Source: an uncultured Ignavibacteriota bacterium (lineage in GTDB: Bacteria > Bacteroidota > Ignavibacteria > UBA10030 > UBA8401). From it: a DNA stretch of 64,000 nt. Both the position numbers and the translations under genes were made by a program. The notes under the pieces were generated by a model that did no database searches, had not been told where the DNA came from, and was given only the letters and a program-made list of their open reading frames with translations. The stretch lies in assembly GCA_903861125.1 (NCBI GenBank), contig CAIOTF010000023.1, positions 186,001 to 250,000 on the forward strand. Direction: 5' to 3'. This document shows, one piece after another, positions 38,710-47,574 of this stretch (positions are counted from its first letter, which is position 1; every line of letters starts with the position of its first letter).

Positions 38710-39360
38710 TCAGTGTTTAATGTGAGGATGAATTTTGAAGAGCAGCAATGAACCGCTTTTCACTGTAATATCAACGGTGGATGCGGACGCCTCGTTGCTT
38801 GAACCTTCACGTACGCCTAATTCCAGCGATTCGTTTTTAAGAAAATATTTCAATCCCCTGGTGGTGATCCCGGAGCATTTTCCCATCGGCACAAGCGATA
38901 TCTGCTGACCCGGACTTGCGGCAAAACGGATTTTCTTTTGCACAATCTCGATGGTGCACCGTTCGTCGAAGAACCGCAGCGCGATTTTTTTATGATACTT
39001 CAGGAGGATGCTGAAGTTTGCCATGGTATGGTCGGGCCGCTCACCGGTTGCACCGACTATCGTTGCCGAGGTGAAGCGATTGGCAAGCAGATAGTCCAGA
39101 ACTTTTTCAAGATCCGTACTCTCCTGATCCGAATTATGAATGATCGGAACGAACGAAAAATAATGGCGTGTCTTCTGCGTAATGGAATCAAGATCGCCGA
39201 TGATACAATCCGGAACAATGCGGTACGCTCGCACTTTATTTGCGCCGCCGTCCGCGCAAACTATAAACGGTTTTGTTTTTAATAACGGGAGAAGCAGTTG
39301 TGACGACGGCATTTCTCCGTTGCAGATAATAAGTGCGTGCGTGTGTTTTTTTTGTTTCAT
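38710..39360 (-). CDS. thiN: Thiamine pyrophosphokinase
   Basis: The 216-residue enzyme converts thiamine to thiamine pyrophosphate using ATP. Family motifs are plain: CADGGANKV, IGDLDSITQ, NSDQESTDLEKVLDYL and VGATGERPDHTMANF, followed by the C-terminal beta domain (TTRGLKYFLKNESLELG). It is the middle gene of the thiamine-salvage operon, 4 nt after the TonB receptor and 3 nt before pnuT. Confidence 0.94.
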   Translation of the reverse strand: MKQKKHTHALIICNGEMPSSQLLLPLLKTKPFIVCADGGANKVRAYRIVPDCIIGDLDSITQKTRHYFSFVPIIHNSDQESTDLEKVLDYLLANRFTSATIVGATGERPDHTMANFSILLKYHKKIALRFFDERCTIEIVQKKIRFAASPGQQISLVPMGKCSGITTRGLKYFLKNESLELGVREGSSNEASASTVDITVKSGSLLLFKIHPHIKH

Positions 39361-39364
39361 TCGT

Positions 39365-41644
39365 TTATAGTTGCACAGATATTCCGGTAAGATAATTCCG
39401 TTCGGCAGCAGGGAAAAAAGAATTTCCCTCGCCGTTTTGCATATATAACGTATTCATAAGATTGCGAACTTCTGCCCGCAGCGAGATAACGGCATCTCCA
39501 ATCTTTGGCAGCACATACAACACTTCGGCATTCATTACGGTATAGGCGTCGTTTCTGTTTTCGCTGTTTCTGAAATTGTCCGTATAGAACGAACCAACAT
39601 ATTTCGCAACAAATGACGCCGTCAATGCTTCGCTTTGGTATGTCAGACGCATGTTTGCCGTAACATCCGGAAAACCGGCTATCGGATTATCGGCAAGGCT
39701 TGTCGTATAGACCCTGCTGCCCGAGACGCTGTCGATCGTTGAAAACGTAACTATATAATTCGACGAAAGCGAGGCATTTCCGCTGATCAGAAAATGATCC
39801 CACGGCTGAATAGTGCCGTCAAGTTCTATTCCTGTGTGACGCGTGCGCGGTGCATTTCCATAAACGGGGTTTCCGAATATATCAACCTGTCCTGATTTGA
39901 TCAATTCATCGGTAAACTCCATCCAATACACGTTGCCGCTTATTTGTACCGTCGTAGTTTTATAACCGGCCCCTAATTCAAGATTCAATAATTGCTCCGG
40001 TTTAGCGATTGGGGCATTAAAATCATAAACGGTTTTTCCGCCCGTTGTGTCCGCCTTGAACGCAGGAAGTGCGCCGAAATAGGAATCTTCCGCCGCATAG
40101 AGATTTCTCAAACGCGGTTCACGCGATGTGTATCCGAAAGAAACATACGTGTTCCACTCTTCCGTTACATTGTAGTTCAGCCCTAAACGGGGATTCACAA
40201 AATAATACGGTGCGTTGAACGAAGTATTCAGAAATTTTTCGTTCCGTATGCTGTATTCGTTGTACGCAAACTGCACGTTCGCCATCAGCGTCATTTCGTC
40301 CTGTACTTTATAATTTTCAGTTACGTACAGCGATGCCATTTGTTTTATACCGTCGTATTGATAGAACCGGTAATCAGAATCGAAACCGGCGGGCAATCCT
40401 TCCGCATATTGAAGTTTTCCCCAATGCGATCCGTGATGGTGCCGGTACTCGCCGCCGATGGTGAGTTCACCCCGGTCGTGGAGCCATTCGTAACGCGGCA
40501 GCCATCCCCACTGCACAAGATCGACCCCTCCGCGGATAATCGCGCTTTGAATATTCGGCGTCGGCACAAAACCATGCACACTATCCACTCTCAGCATTGA
40601 TGCATCCGCCCACGACCCGTCATAGTCAAAATATCCGTGACTGTCATAATAGAATACCGTGTTATGCAGTTTTTGTGTTTCCGATATCTTCCATTCATTT
40701 AATATCTCATAATGCGGCTGGTTGAAACCTTCGATTTCCTGCGGACGGCGTATTATTGTATACCCGAAATTCTTTCCGGTGGAATCAAGATTCCAATATG
40801 ATAAATTCATCCGGCGCAATTTTTTGTTTCCGTTCGTCCATTTGGGCAGTCCCGTGTATACAAGCTGGTCGTTCAGCGGACCGCCGAAGAGATGAACGCG
40901 CGTGGTCACGTTCTCATCAAAACGGAGCATGCCTAAAAAGTATGAACCGGATTCGATCGCAGAATGGATCCGGTATCCGTTCGACCTGATCTTCCCAATC
41001 CGGCCGTAGAACATGTAGTGATCATCAATCAATCCCGAATTGAACGAAGCGGAAAGTTTTTTTGTCGTCATCGGCAGCGACTGAGAGCTGTCTCCGTACT
41101 CCTGAAAGCCGAACATCGCCTCGAATTTTGCATACGGACGGAGCGTGAACGGATTCGTCGTAATATTTACCGAACCGCCGATTGCCGGCGGACCGTAGAA
41201 CGCACTTCCGGCGCCGCGCTGCACCTGCACATTGGATGAACTTGCAAGCAGATCGGGAAAATCGATCCAATACACATTATGGTCTTCCGGATCATTCTGC
41301 GGAACACCGTTGACCATTATGGAAAGACGCCGCTGATCGAATCCGCGCAGGAAAACATAATTATATCCAACACCGTTGCCGCCATCGGAATACGAGATCA
41401 TCGACGGAAGTTCGGAGAGCAACACGGGAACATCCTGCATGGAATAGCGCTGCTCGATCAATCCTTTATTCAGATTGGAGAATGTCACCGGTGTTTCCCG
41501 TTCCTTTGCCGTCGTTCCTGTTACCAGTACGGGATCGAATATATATTTTACCGTGTCGGAATCCTTTTGCGAAAAAAGCGGAGAACACAACACCGTGATG
41601 GCAACCATCAATGCGAGTGCGTTCTGCTGTGTATGATATGACAT
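39365..41644 (-). CDS. TonB-dependent outer-membrane receptor, predicted thiamine uptake (Omr1-like)
   Basis: The 759-residue receptor has a signal peptide (about 1-25). A plug domain lies at about 35-150 (FDPVLVTGTTAKERETPVTFSNLN, DGGNGVGYNYVFLRGFDQRRLSIMVNGVPQNDP, RGAGSAFYGPPAIGGSVNI). A 22-strand-type barrel ends with the aromatic-rich ERNYLTGISVQL. There is no SusC-type N-terminal extension and no SusD partner, so it is a classical small-ligand receptor. Position under a TPP riboswitch and next to thiN and pnuT gives the predicted substrate, thiamine or its phosphates, matching the Omr1 receptors described in Bacteroidota. Confidence 0.9.
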   Translation of the reverse strand: MSYHTQQNALALMVAITVLCSPLFSQKDSDTVKYIFDPVLVTGTTAKERETPVTFSNLNKGLIEQRYSMQDVPVLLSELPSMISYSDGGNGVGYNYVFLRGFDQRRLSIMVNGVPQNDPEDHNVYWIDFPDLLASSSNVQVQRGAGSAFYGPPAIGGSVNITTNPFTLRPYAKFEAMFGFQEYGDSSQSLPMTTKKLSASFNSGLIDDHYMFYGRIGKIRSNGYRIHSAIESGSYFLGMLRFDENVTTRVHLFGGPLNDQLVYTGLPKWTNGNKKLRRMNLSYWNLDSTGKNFGYTIIRRPQEIEGFNQPHYEILNEWKISETQKLHNTVFYYDSHGYFDYDGSWADASMLRVDSVHGFVPTPNIQSAIIRGGVDLVQWGWLPRYEWLHDRGELTIGGEYRHHHGSHWGKLQYAEGLPAGFDSDYRFYQYDGIKQMASLYVTENYKVQDEMTLMANVQFAYNEYSIRNEKFLNTSFNAPYYFVNPRLGLNYNVTEEWNTYVSFGYTSREPRLRNLYAAEDSYFGALPAFKADTTGGKTVYDFNAPIAKPEQLLNLELGAGYKTTTVQISGNVYWMEFTDELIKSGQVDIFGNPVYGNAPRTRHTGIELDGTIQPWDHFLISGNASLSSNYIVTFSTIDSVSGSRVYTTSLADNPIAGFPDVTANMRLTYQSEALTASFVAKYVGSFYTDNFRNSENRNDAYTVMNAEVLYVLPKIGDAVISLRAEVRNLMNTLYMQNGEGNSFFPAAERNYLTGISVQL

Positions 41645-41696
41645 TTTTCTGCCTCTCTGTACCTTGACAAATTATATTTTTAAAACTATTTCTCGC

Positions 41697-41720
41697 CTTT
41701 TCTTGACAGGGCAAGAAAAG
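41697..41720. repeat. Perfect 9-bp inverted repeat in the receptor leader
   Basis: CTTTTCTTG (41697-41705) pairs with CAAGAAAAG (41712-41720), loop ACAGGG. It lies about 55 nt before the receptor start codon. It could be an operator or an mRNA hairpin. The remaining leader from 41721 to 41847 shows no other obvious element and no convincing coding frame. Confidence 0.4.
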
Positions 41721-41847
41721 AAGCAAAAGAACCCCTTGCACTTTTTTATATCGCATAATGTTACAGTGCGGGCTTACTACGGTTTATTAAAAATTATCGC
41801 CAATTTAAGACACTATGACCATTGTACGTTCAATTCCAATTTGTTTT

Positions 41848-41944
41848 GGACGGCGTTAATTTTAAAAACAAAAACGCCGTCCTGAACAAAAAAGCATCAG
41901 AAACGGCGAATAAAATAGTGTTACAATAATTTTATTGTCGTTTC
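41848..41944 (-). promoter_or_regulatory. Riboswitch expression platform: antiterminator and terminator
   Basis: Reading leftward, the 3' arm of riboswitch stem P1 contains GAAACG, which can pair with CGTTTC 34 nt later. This is extended by AATAAAAT/ATTTTATT, giving an antiterminator over 41900-41944. The same downstream segment also contains CGCCGT, which can instead pair with ACGGCG (with CTGA/TCAG extension) over 41875-41908, directly followed by TTTTTGTTTTT (complement of 41864-41874): an intrinsic terminator. A third perfect 10-bp hairpin (41848-41857 with 41873-41882) competes for the same ACGGCG. With TPP bound, P1 forms and the terminator wins; without it, transcription continues. Confidence 0.75.
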
Positions 41945-42086
41945 CCTACGCTGGTATTATCCAGATCAGGTGGTTCCGGCGCTGATAGCGCCATCAAGGG
42001 TATGTTCTCAGTTTTCCATCTTCCCAACCCGGCCAGGCATCTAAATCCTGACATCGATCAGCAAGAGGAATAACACCCCTAACGAT
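41938..42086 (-). promoter_or_regulatory. TPP (THI-element) riboswitch
   Basis: The leftward RNA carries the conserved THI core in order: AGGGGTGTT (complement of 42072-42080), CTGAGA (42006-42011), ACCCTTG, and CTGATCTGGATAATACCAG then CGTAGGGAA (ending near 41943). P1 closes with TCGTT (42085-42081) and AACGA (41942-41938). The arm between the first two blocks is longer than the minimal consensus and contains an extra CAGG...CCTG hairpin, a common optional P3 extension. It governs the TonB receptor, thiN and pnuT. Confidence 0.93.
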
Positions 42087-42147
42087 TTCATAGACTTCTT
42101 AAAGAACAAATTACTGCATCAATATACGGATGTAATCCGAATGTTAA

Positions 42148-42161
42148 AAGAGTATTCTCTT
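42148..42161 (-). terminator. Weak hairpin after the hut-cluster genes
   Basis: AAGAG (42148-42152) pairs with CTCTT (42157-42161), loop 4 nt; leftward it runs into TTAAC. It lies between the end of the small zinc-binding protein gene (42185) and the TPP riboswitch. Short and low-stability, so reading through into the riboswitch region remains possible. The whole gap 41645-42184 otherwise holds only the riboswitch and leader described above. Confidence 0.25.
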
Positions 42162-42184
42162 CAGGTTTTTCCTGGTGTGCTGCG

Positions 42185-42379
42185 TCAATCGTTATGAGGT
42201 GACGGCTTCATTCCTTCTGCGCCGGGGAGTTTCCCGACCAGCATTTGCGGTTTGTGAATCAGCATGGGAAGATGCTGCGGACAGATCCACAGATCGTGAT
42301 CCTGATACTTCAGATTGATGAGCGGAATGGTTTGATACGATTGTTCGCATACAAGACACTGCGGATTATTTTTTTCCAT
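42185..42379 (-). CDS. Small zinc-ribbon-like protein
   Basis: The 64-residue protein has a CxxC pair (Cys8, Cys11: PQCLVCEQ) and a second CPQH pair (Cys33, His36), a spacing that suggests one bound zinc. The C-terminus is a polar tail. No signal peptide or membrane segment. It starts 23 nt after hutI and so is probably cotranscribed with it. Function not known to me; the metal site is inferred from the residues only. Confidence 0.7.
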   Translation of the reverse strand: MEKNNPQCLVCEQSYQTIPLINLKYQDHDLWICPQHLPMLIHKPQMLVGKLPGAEGMKPSPHND

Positions 42380-42402
42380 ATTGATCCTTTACAATTATTT
42401 TT

Positions 42403-43638
42403 TTAGAAATCCAGCAGGACGCCGCTCTTCACCACTTTCCAAACATGATTCGTGCCGTAGTGATATGGAATGAAACGGTAATCATGAACACTATAGAGAA
42501 CAACATCTGCCTGTTTGCCGATCTCGATGCTGCCGATATCGTTGGACAAGCCAAGCGCGGCGGCTCCGTTAAGCGTTGCAGCGGTAATCGACTCCTCGGG
42601 AGTCATCTGCATCTGCGTGCACGCAAGGGTCAGCATCATCTGCATGGATGAGCACATCTGCGAACCGGGATTGAAATCGGTTGCGATCGCCAGAGGGATT
42701 CCTTCGTCGATCATCTTTCGTGCCGGCGCGTACGGATGATTTAAAAAAAGTGAACACCCCGGAAGAACTGTTGCAATAGTTTGGGAATTCTTCAACGCAG
42801 CAATTCCCTCTCCGTTCGTTTTTTCCAAATGATCGACGGAGATGGCGTTGTGTCTGGCACCGAGTTCCACCGCTCCGATCGCATTCAATTGATCGGCATG
42901 AATTTTCGGTATCAATCCGCGGCGTTTTGCTTCAAGAATGATCTGCTCTGTCATTTTCAGATCGAAATACCCTGTTTCACAAAAGACATCGATAAATGTT
43001 GCCAACTTTTTCTCTGCAACATAGGGGAGCATATAATCACAAATACGGTCAACATATCCTTGCTTGTCGTCTTTATATTCCGGAGGAAATGCATGGGCGC
43101 CAAGAAATGTTGCAACGACCGTAACATAATGATCGCGTTTCAGTTCGGATATCACCTCAAGTATTTTCATTTCTGATTCCGGTGAAAGTCCGTACCCGCT
43201 TTTAATCTCGACGGTCGTTGTTCCGTTCCGGAGCATCGTGTTCAGACGGCGTTCGGCGAGCCGGTACAGATCGCGCTTGCCGGCCTCGCGTGTTGCACGC
43301 ATGGTGGAAAGGATTCCTCCTCCAGCTTCCGCAATTTCCTGATAGGTTTTCCCTTCCGAGCGCATGGCAAATTCATTTTCCCTGCTGCCGGCAAAGACGG
43401 TGTGTGTATGAGAATCGACAAAACCGGGAAGAACAACTTTCCCCTCGGCATCGATCACATCAATATCCTCCGGATAAAGAAGCTCCGGTCCGCCGATCGC
43501 CGTGATGATGCCGTTTTCTATCAGCAGTGATGCATTAGTATGGATGTGTAACTCTCTCATGTCGGAACCGGTTTTCACTCTTTTCCCAAGTGATGCTACC
43601 GTGACCAACTGGCCGATATTTTTTATAAACAGATTCAT
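42403..43638 (-). CDS. hutI: Imidazolonepropionase
   Basis: The 411-residue amidohydrolase hydrolyses imidazolone-5-propionate to formiminoglutamate, the third step of histidine breakdown. Metal and substrate motifs: GFVDSHTHTVFAGSRENEF with the metal His pair, EIKSGYGLS, FLGAHAFP, PKIHADQLNAIGA and IATDFNPGS. Length is normal. It lies downstream of a sensor kinase and hutU on the same strand; the 99-nt gap before it is A/T-rich and could hold an internal promoter. hutH and the final hut genes are not in the window. Confidence 0.96.
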   Translation of the reverse strand: MNLFIKNIGQLVTVASLGKRVKTGSDMRELHIHTNASLLIENGIITAIGGPELLYPEDIDVIDAEGKVVLPGFVDSHTHTVFAGSRENEFAMRSEGKTYQEIAEAGGGILSTMRATREAGKRDLYRLAERRLNTMLRNGTTTVEIKSGYGLSPESEMKILEVISELKRDHYVTVVATFLGAHAFPPEYKDDKQGYVDRICDYMLPYVAEKKLATFIDVFCETGYFDLKMTEQIILEAKRRGLIPKIHADQLNAIGAVELGARHNAISVDHLEKTNGEGIAALKNSQTIATVLPGCSLFLNHPYAPARKMIDEGIPLAIATDFNPGSQMCSSMQMMLTLACTQMQMTPEESITAATLNGAAALGLSNDIGSIEIGKQADVVLYSVHDYRFIPYHYGTNHVWKVVKSGVLLDF

Positions 43639-43737
43639 TTATTTTCTATCCGAAAAAACAGAAATATTTATTGACAGTATTATGAATAAAAATTTTATTG
43701 TAACAAAAACATTCCGGCTACACGTTCCGACATTAAA

Positions 43738-46700
43738 TCATGCAATCCCTAATTTTGAGATCGTGGACGATAGAATTTCGTATGAACGGGTCAGCGCCTG
43801 AGCAATGTTGTCGATAGACTGATCCGTAATGGTATCGGGATCTTTTTCCCCGCCGAATTCCACGAACTTGCAGTATTCGGCCAACGTATCGGCGCCGAAG
43901 CTCAAGGCAAGTCCGCGAAGTTTATGAGTGGCAAAAATTAATTCCTTAAAGTCCTTATTACTCCATGCTGTCTGCAATTGTTGCAGTGTCTCTTCGGACT
44001 GCTTCGGATAGGTTTGAACAAATTCGTTCATGAACTCCATATCGGTCTGTTCCAGCAGTTCTTTTAACCGCAGGTACATGATCGTATTGGCGATGGAATG
44101 GTGGTTTAGTTTTTTTTGTTCGACGATCATTTCACCGTAATATCTCAGAATTTCTCGCAGACCGTCCAGCCGGACCGGCTTGCTGATGTAATCATCCATA
44201 CCGGCATCGATGCATTTTTCCCTGTCTCCGCTCATGGCATCGGCGGTCATGGCAATAATCTTCGGCCGCAGAGCCGCATCCAGAGAATGTACAACCGTTC
44301 TGGTAGCTTCCAACCCGTCCATTTCCGGCATATGAAGGTCCATAAACACTATATCATAACGGTTCTCTATAATTAGGTTCACCGCATCTTTTCCATTCGT
44401 GACGATATCGGCGGTATACCCCAGCTGCTGCAGCAACCGCAGCGCAAGTTTTTGATTGATAAGATTATCCTCTGCAACGAGAATCTTGAGCGGAATATTT
44501 TTTGATAACAGTTCTATCTTTTTCGAAGTGTGACTCTTCCGCAGTGTTGCGTCGCCGCCGCTTTTCGCCACCACATCGATCATTGTTGAGTACAAATGCG
44601 ACTGTTTCAACGGCTTCAGAATCACAGCGGCAAAAAGTGCATTTTCTGTTTCCGAGAATTCGCTCCTTCCGGACGATGAGAACAGGACGACCGGAAGAGA
44701 TTGTTCGCTGCGGAGAGCTCTGATTGCACGCGCCAATTCTACGCCGTCCATATCAGGCATGTGAAAATCGATGATCGCCACATCGAACGGATCATTTTCC
44801 TTCAGCCATTGCAGCGCTTCCTGCTGCGATGTTGTTGCCCGCGGATGCATGCCCCAATTGGTGCTTTGGATGCTCAGAATATTCAGATTCGTTTTGTTGT
44901 CATCGACAAGCAGCACCCTCTTACCCTGCAGTTCCGGAATATTTCCGCGCACATATTTTTTCGCCGGCATGTCGGCCATTGTCGTTGTCGGCACTTTTAT
45001 GGTAAAATAAAATGTTGAACCTTTTTTCTCTTCACTTTCTATCCACACTTCTCCGTACATCAATTCAACAAGCCGTTTCGTGATTGCCAAACCGAGACCT
45101 GTTCCGCCGTACTTCCGCGTGGTGGAAGCATCGACCTGCGAAAAGGCCTGGAACAATTTGCTTGCTTTGTCTTTGTGAATTCCGATACCGGTATCCTTCA
45201 CCGAGAACTGCAGCGTTGTAGTTTCTTTCGCCTGCGCTGTCTGTTTCACCGCAACGAATACTTCCCCTTTTTCGGTAAATTTGATTGCGTTGTTGATCAA
45301 ATTAAGCAGGATCTGCCGCAGCCGGATGGGATCGCCGATGATATACGACGGCGTGGACGGATCGACAAGATAGACAAGGTCGAGACCTTTGTCGACGGCA
45401 CGCCGCGCAACAAGGTCGAATGTTTCTTCTATAAGATTCTGTATTTCGATCGGCCGTTCTTCCATATCAAGTTTGCCGGATTCGATCTTCGAAAAATCAA
45501 GAATGTCGTTGATTAATGTCAATAATGTTTCGCCGCTGGTCCTGATGATATCGGTATATTCGCGCTGCACGCCGGTCAGTTCCGTCTGCATCAGCAGATC
45601 GGTCATCCCGATTACTCCGTTCATCGGCGTGCGGATCTCGTGACTCATGGTGGCAAGGAAGAGTGATTTTGCAACCGTTGCGGACTCTGCAGAATCTTTT
45701 GCTTTCTTCAGCTCCTCTTCAAACTGTTTTCGCGACGTGATATCCCTGTAAGCGCTCAGGAACATGACCTTCTCTTTTACATGAACGATCCGCGTCGAAA
45801 TCAGTAATGTCTTTTCCCGGCCGGACTTAGTAGTGATCGTTGATTCAAAGTCCTGAATGTATCCTTTGGCGATCACTTCGCCGAGCCGGTCCAATCCTTT
45901 TTGCTGATCGTCAGGATCGGGATAGAGCAGCTTGATGAACTCACCGGTGTTTGCCTCCTCTTTGGAATATCCGGTCAGATCTTCCATCTTGGCGTTAAAG
46001 ATCTCAAAATGTCCGGCTTCGTCGCTCAAGGTGATCCCTTCATCAACCGTCATAATAACGGTATCCAGCTGCTGCTGCCGCCGGGTGATTTCCTCTTCCA
46101 CAATTTTTTGCGCCGTAATATTGCGTGCAATGGCGAGGAATCCGACGATCTTATTCTTCTCAAACAACAACTCCACACTTTGACCCAGGATCAACTCTTC
46201 GCCATTCTTCTTCACGGCAGTGACTTCGTAATAACTTGAAACTTTTTTACTGAGCACCTGCCGGAAATATTTCCGCACAACCGCCGGTCTCTCCTTTTGT
46301 TTTATGAACATGGTAAAATGCATTCCCAGCACTTCGGAGATCTCATACCCAAGCATCTTCAGTCCGGTGGGATTTACGTAGGAAAATTTTCCCTGCTGAT
46401 CGGTGCGATAGATGACATCGCTTGCATTTTCAATAATCTGCCGGAACCGTTTTTCGCTTTCCGCGAGCTGCATCTGTGCCTGCTTCAGTTCCGAAATGTC
46501 GGCGAATGCCGCCATGGCATACCGGAGATTTCCGTCGCTGTCGTAGATGGGGGCACCGGTAACATACAGCGGAGTGACGGCATCGGGTTTCCAGATTTCA
46601 ATATCAGAAATGGTCGACCGTTCCCCTTTCAGAGCCCGGGTAATCGGCACCAATTCTGAAGGATACGGCATATCCGTTCCCTGAATATAGGCTTGATATG

Positions 46701-47553
46701 TTTCGGTAAAATTTTCTGCACTGTCTTTCTGAATGATGCCGGCGCCGAGTATCTTTTTTGCCTCTTCGTTTGCGTAGAATGGTTTTCCATCGGCCGTAAG
46801 GATATAGATACCGGCAGGAACAGCTTCCAGAAAACCGATAAAACGTTTTTCGCTGTCCCGGATTTCCTTCTCGGCCTTGGTCCTCTGCAGAATTTCCGCA
46901 TTAAGATAGAGAAAGACGACCAATAACAGCAGCACGCTTACAATTCCGCCGATGGCGATCACAACCAGTGTCCGGTTCGATTGATTCGTGGTATGCAGTT
47001 TTCTTTCCGATAGCAATTGTTTTTCTACGGCCTCGATCGAATGCACCACCTCCTCGATCCTGCGGACCATATTCTGACTTTGCTTAACGGTGAACTCCCG
47101 GTCCGCAGATTCCGGTCCGCTGCGCAGAAACAAACTAAGTTTCTGATCATTGAAATGAATCTGCACCGCTATTAAGCTATCCAGCAGAGCGATCCGGCGC
47201 AATTGTTCACGATCATTGTTCAACGCATTCCGAATGATGGAAAGATTGCGGTACATAATTTCGATCTTGCTGCGGTATGTCTGGAGATAGAGTGAGTCCG
47301 AAGTGAGATAAAATGCACGAAGTTCCGTCTGACCGAACGAGACGTTCGTGATCGCCTGGTCAAACTCTTTGATCATTTCATAGGTGTGCGAAACGGTATT
47401 GTAATCATCGGTTAACTGCAGAACGGTTTGAAATGCAAACAGGCCGACAACAGCAAGCGATATCAATGCAATGGAAAAGGCAATGACTAACCGATAGTTG
47501 CTTATTGCTTGAACAGCGGGATAAGATTTTATTTTCAATAACGCGTTGAACAT
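43738..47553 (-). CDS. BarA-type hybrid sensor kinase (CHASE3, PAS x3, HisKA, HATPase, REC x2, HPt)
   Basis: The 1271-residue kinase carries a complete phosphorelay. Two membrane helices (about 22-45 and 196-220) flank a CHASE3-like sensory region. Three PAS domains lie at about 230-350, 358-480 and 490-605. HisKA follows with ATMSHEIRTPMNGVIGM (His near 637), then HATPase (GGTGLGLAITKRLVELM), REC1 (Asp near 928 in IIDFHMPDMDG), REC2 (Asp near 1071 in FMDLHMPEMDG) and an HPt domain (His near 1207 in ATHKLRGLALSFGA). No separate output regulator adjoins it. It lies 21 nt after hutU and 99 nt before hutI on the same strand, so histidine use may be linked to its signal, but this is positional evidence only. 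Confidence 0.95.
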   Translation of the reverse strand: MFNALLKIKSYPAVQAISNYRLVIAFSIALISLAVVGLFAFQTVLQLTDDYNTVSHTYEMIKEFDQAITNVSFGQTELRAFYLTSDSLYLQTYRSKIEIMYRNLSIIRNALNNDREQLRRIALLDSLIAVQIHFNDQKLSLFLRSGPESADREFTVKQSQNMVRRIEEVVHSIEAVEKQLLSERKLHTTNQSNRTLVVIAIGGIVSVLLLLVVFLYLNAEILQRTKAEKEIRDSEKRFIGFLEAVPAGIYILTADGKPFYANEEAKKILGAGIIQKDSAENFTETYQAYIQGTDMPYPSELVPITRALKGERSTISDIEIWKPDAVTPLYVTGAPIYDSDGNLRYAMAAFADISELKQAQMQLAESEKRFRQIIENASDVIYRTDQQGKFSYVNPTGLKMLGYEISEVLGMHFTMFIKQKERPAVVRKYFRQVLSKKVSSYYEVTAVKKNGEELILGQSVELLFEKNKIVGFLAIARNITAQKIVEEEITRRQQQLDTVIMTVDEGITLSDEAGHFEIFNAKMEDLTGYSKEEANTGEFIKLLYPDPDDQQKGLDRLGEVIAKGYIQDFESTITTKSGREKTLLISTRIVHVKEKVMFLSAYRDITSRKQFEEELKKAKDSAESATVAKSLFLATMSHEIRTPMNGVIGMTDLLMQTELTGVQREYTDIIRTSGETLLTLINDILDFSKIESGKLDMEERPIEIQNLIEETFDLVARRAVDKGLDLVYLVDPSTPSYIIGDPIRLRQILLNLINNAIKFTEKGEVFVAVKQTAQAKETTTLQFSVKDTGIGIHKDKASKLFQAFSQVDASTTRKYGGTGLGLAITKRLVELMYGEVWIESEEKKGSTFYFTIKVPTTTMADMPAKKYVRGNIPELQGKRVLLVDDNKTNLNILSIQSTNWGMHPRATTSQQEALQWLKENDPFDVAIIDFHMPDMDGVELARAIRALRSEQSLPVVLFSSSGRSEFSETENALFAAVILKPLKQSHLYSTMIDVVAKSGGDATLRKSHTSKKIELLSKNIPLKILVAEDNLINQKLALRLLQQLGYTADIVTNGKDAVNLIIENRYDIVFMDLHMPEMDGLEATRTVVHSLDAALRPKIIAMTADAMSGDREKCIDAGMDDYISKPVRLDGLREILRYYGEMIVEQKKLNHHSIANTIMYLRLKELLEQTDMEFMNEFVQTYPKQSEETLQQLQTAWSNKDFKELIFATHKLRGLALSFGADTLAEYCKFVEFGGEKDPDTITDQSIDNIAQALTRSYEILSSTISKLGIA

Positions 47554-47574
47554 AGTGGAAATCCGAAAAAAGCA

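Noticed and set aside
41664-41885. A 73-codon rightward frame in the riboswitch leader
   Set aside because: It overlaps the terminator and antiterminator hairpins on the other strand, has no ribosome site or family likeness, and ends in A/T-rich low-complexity sequence.
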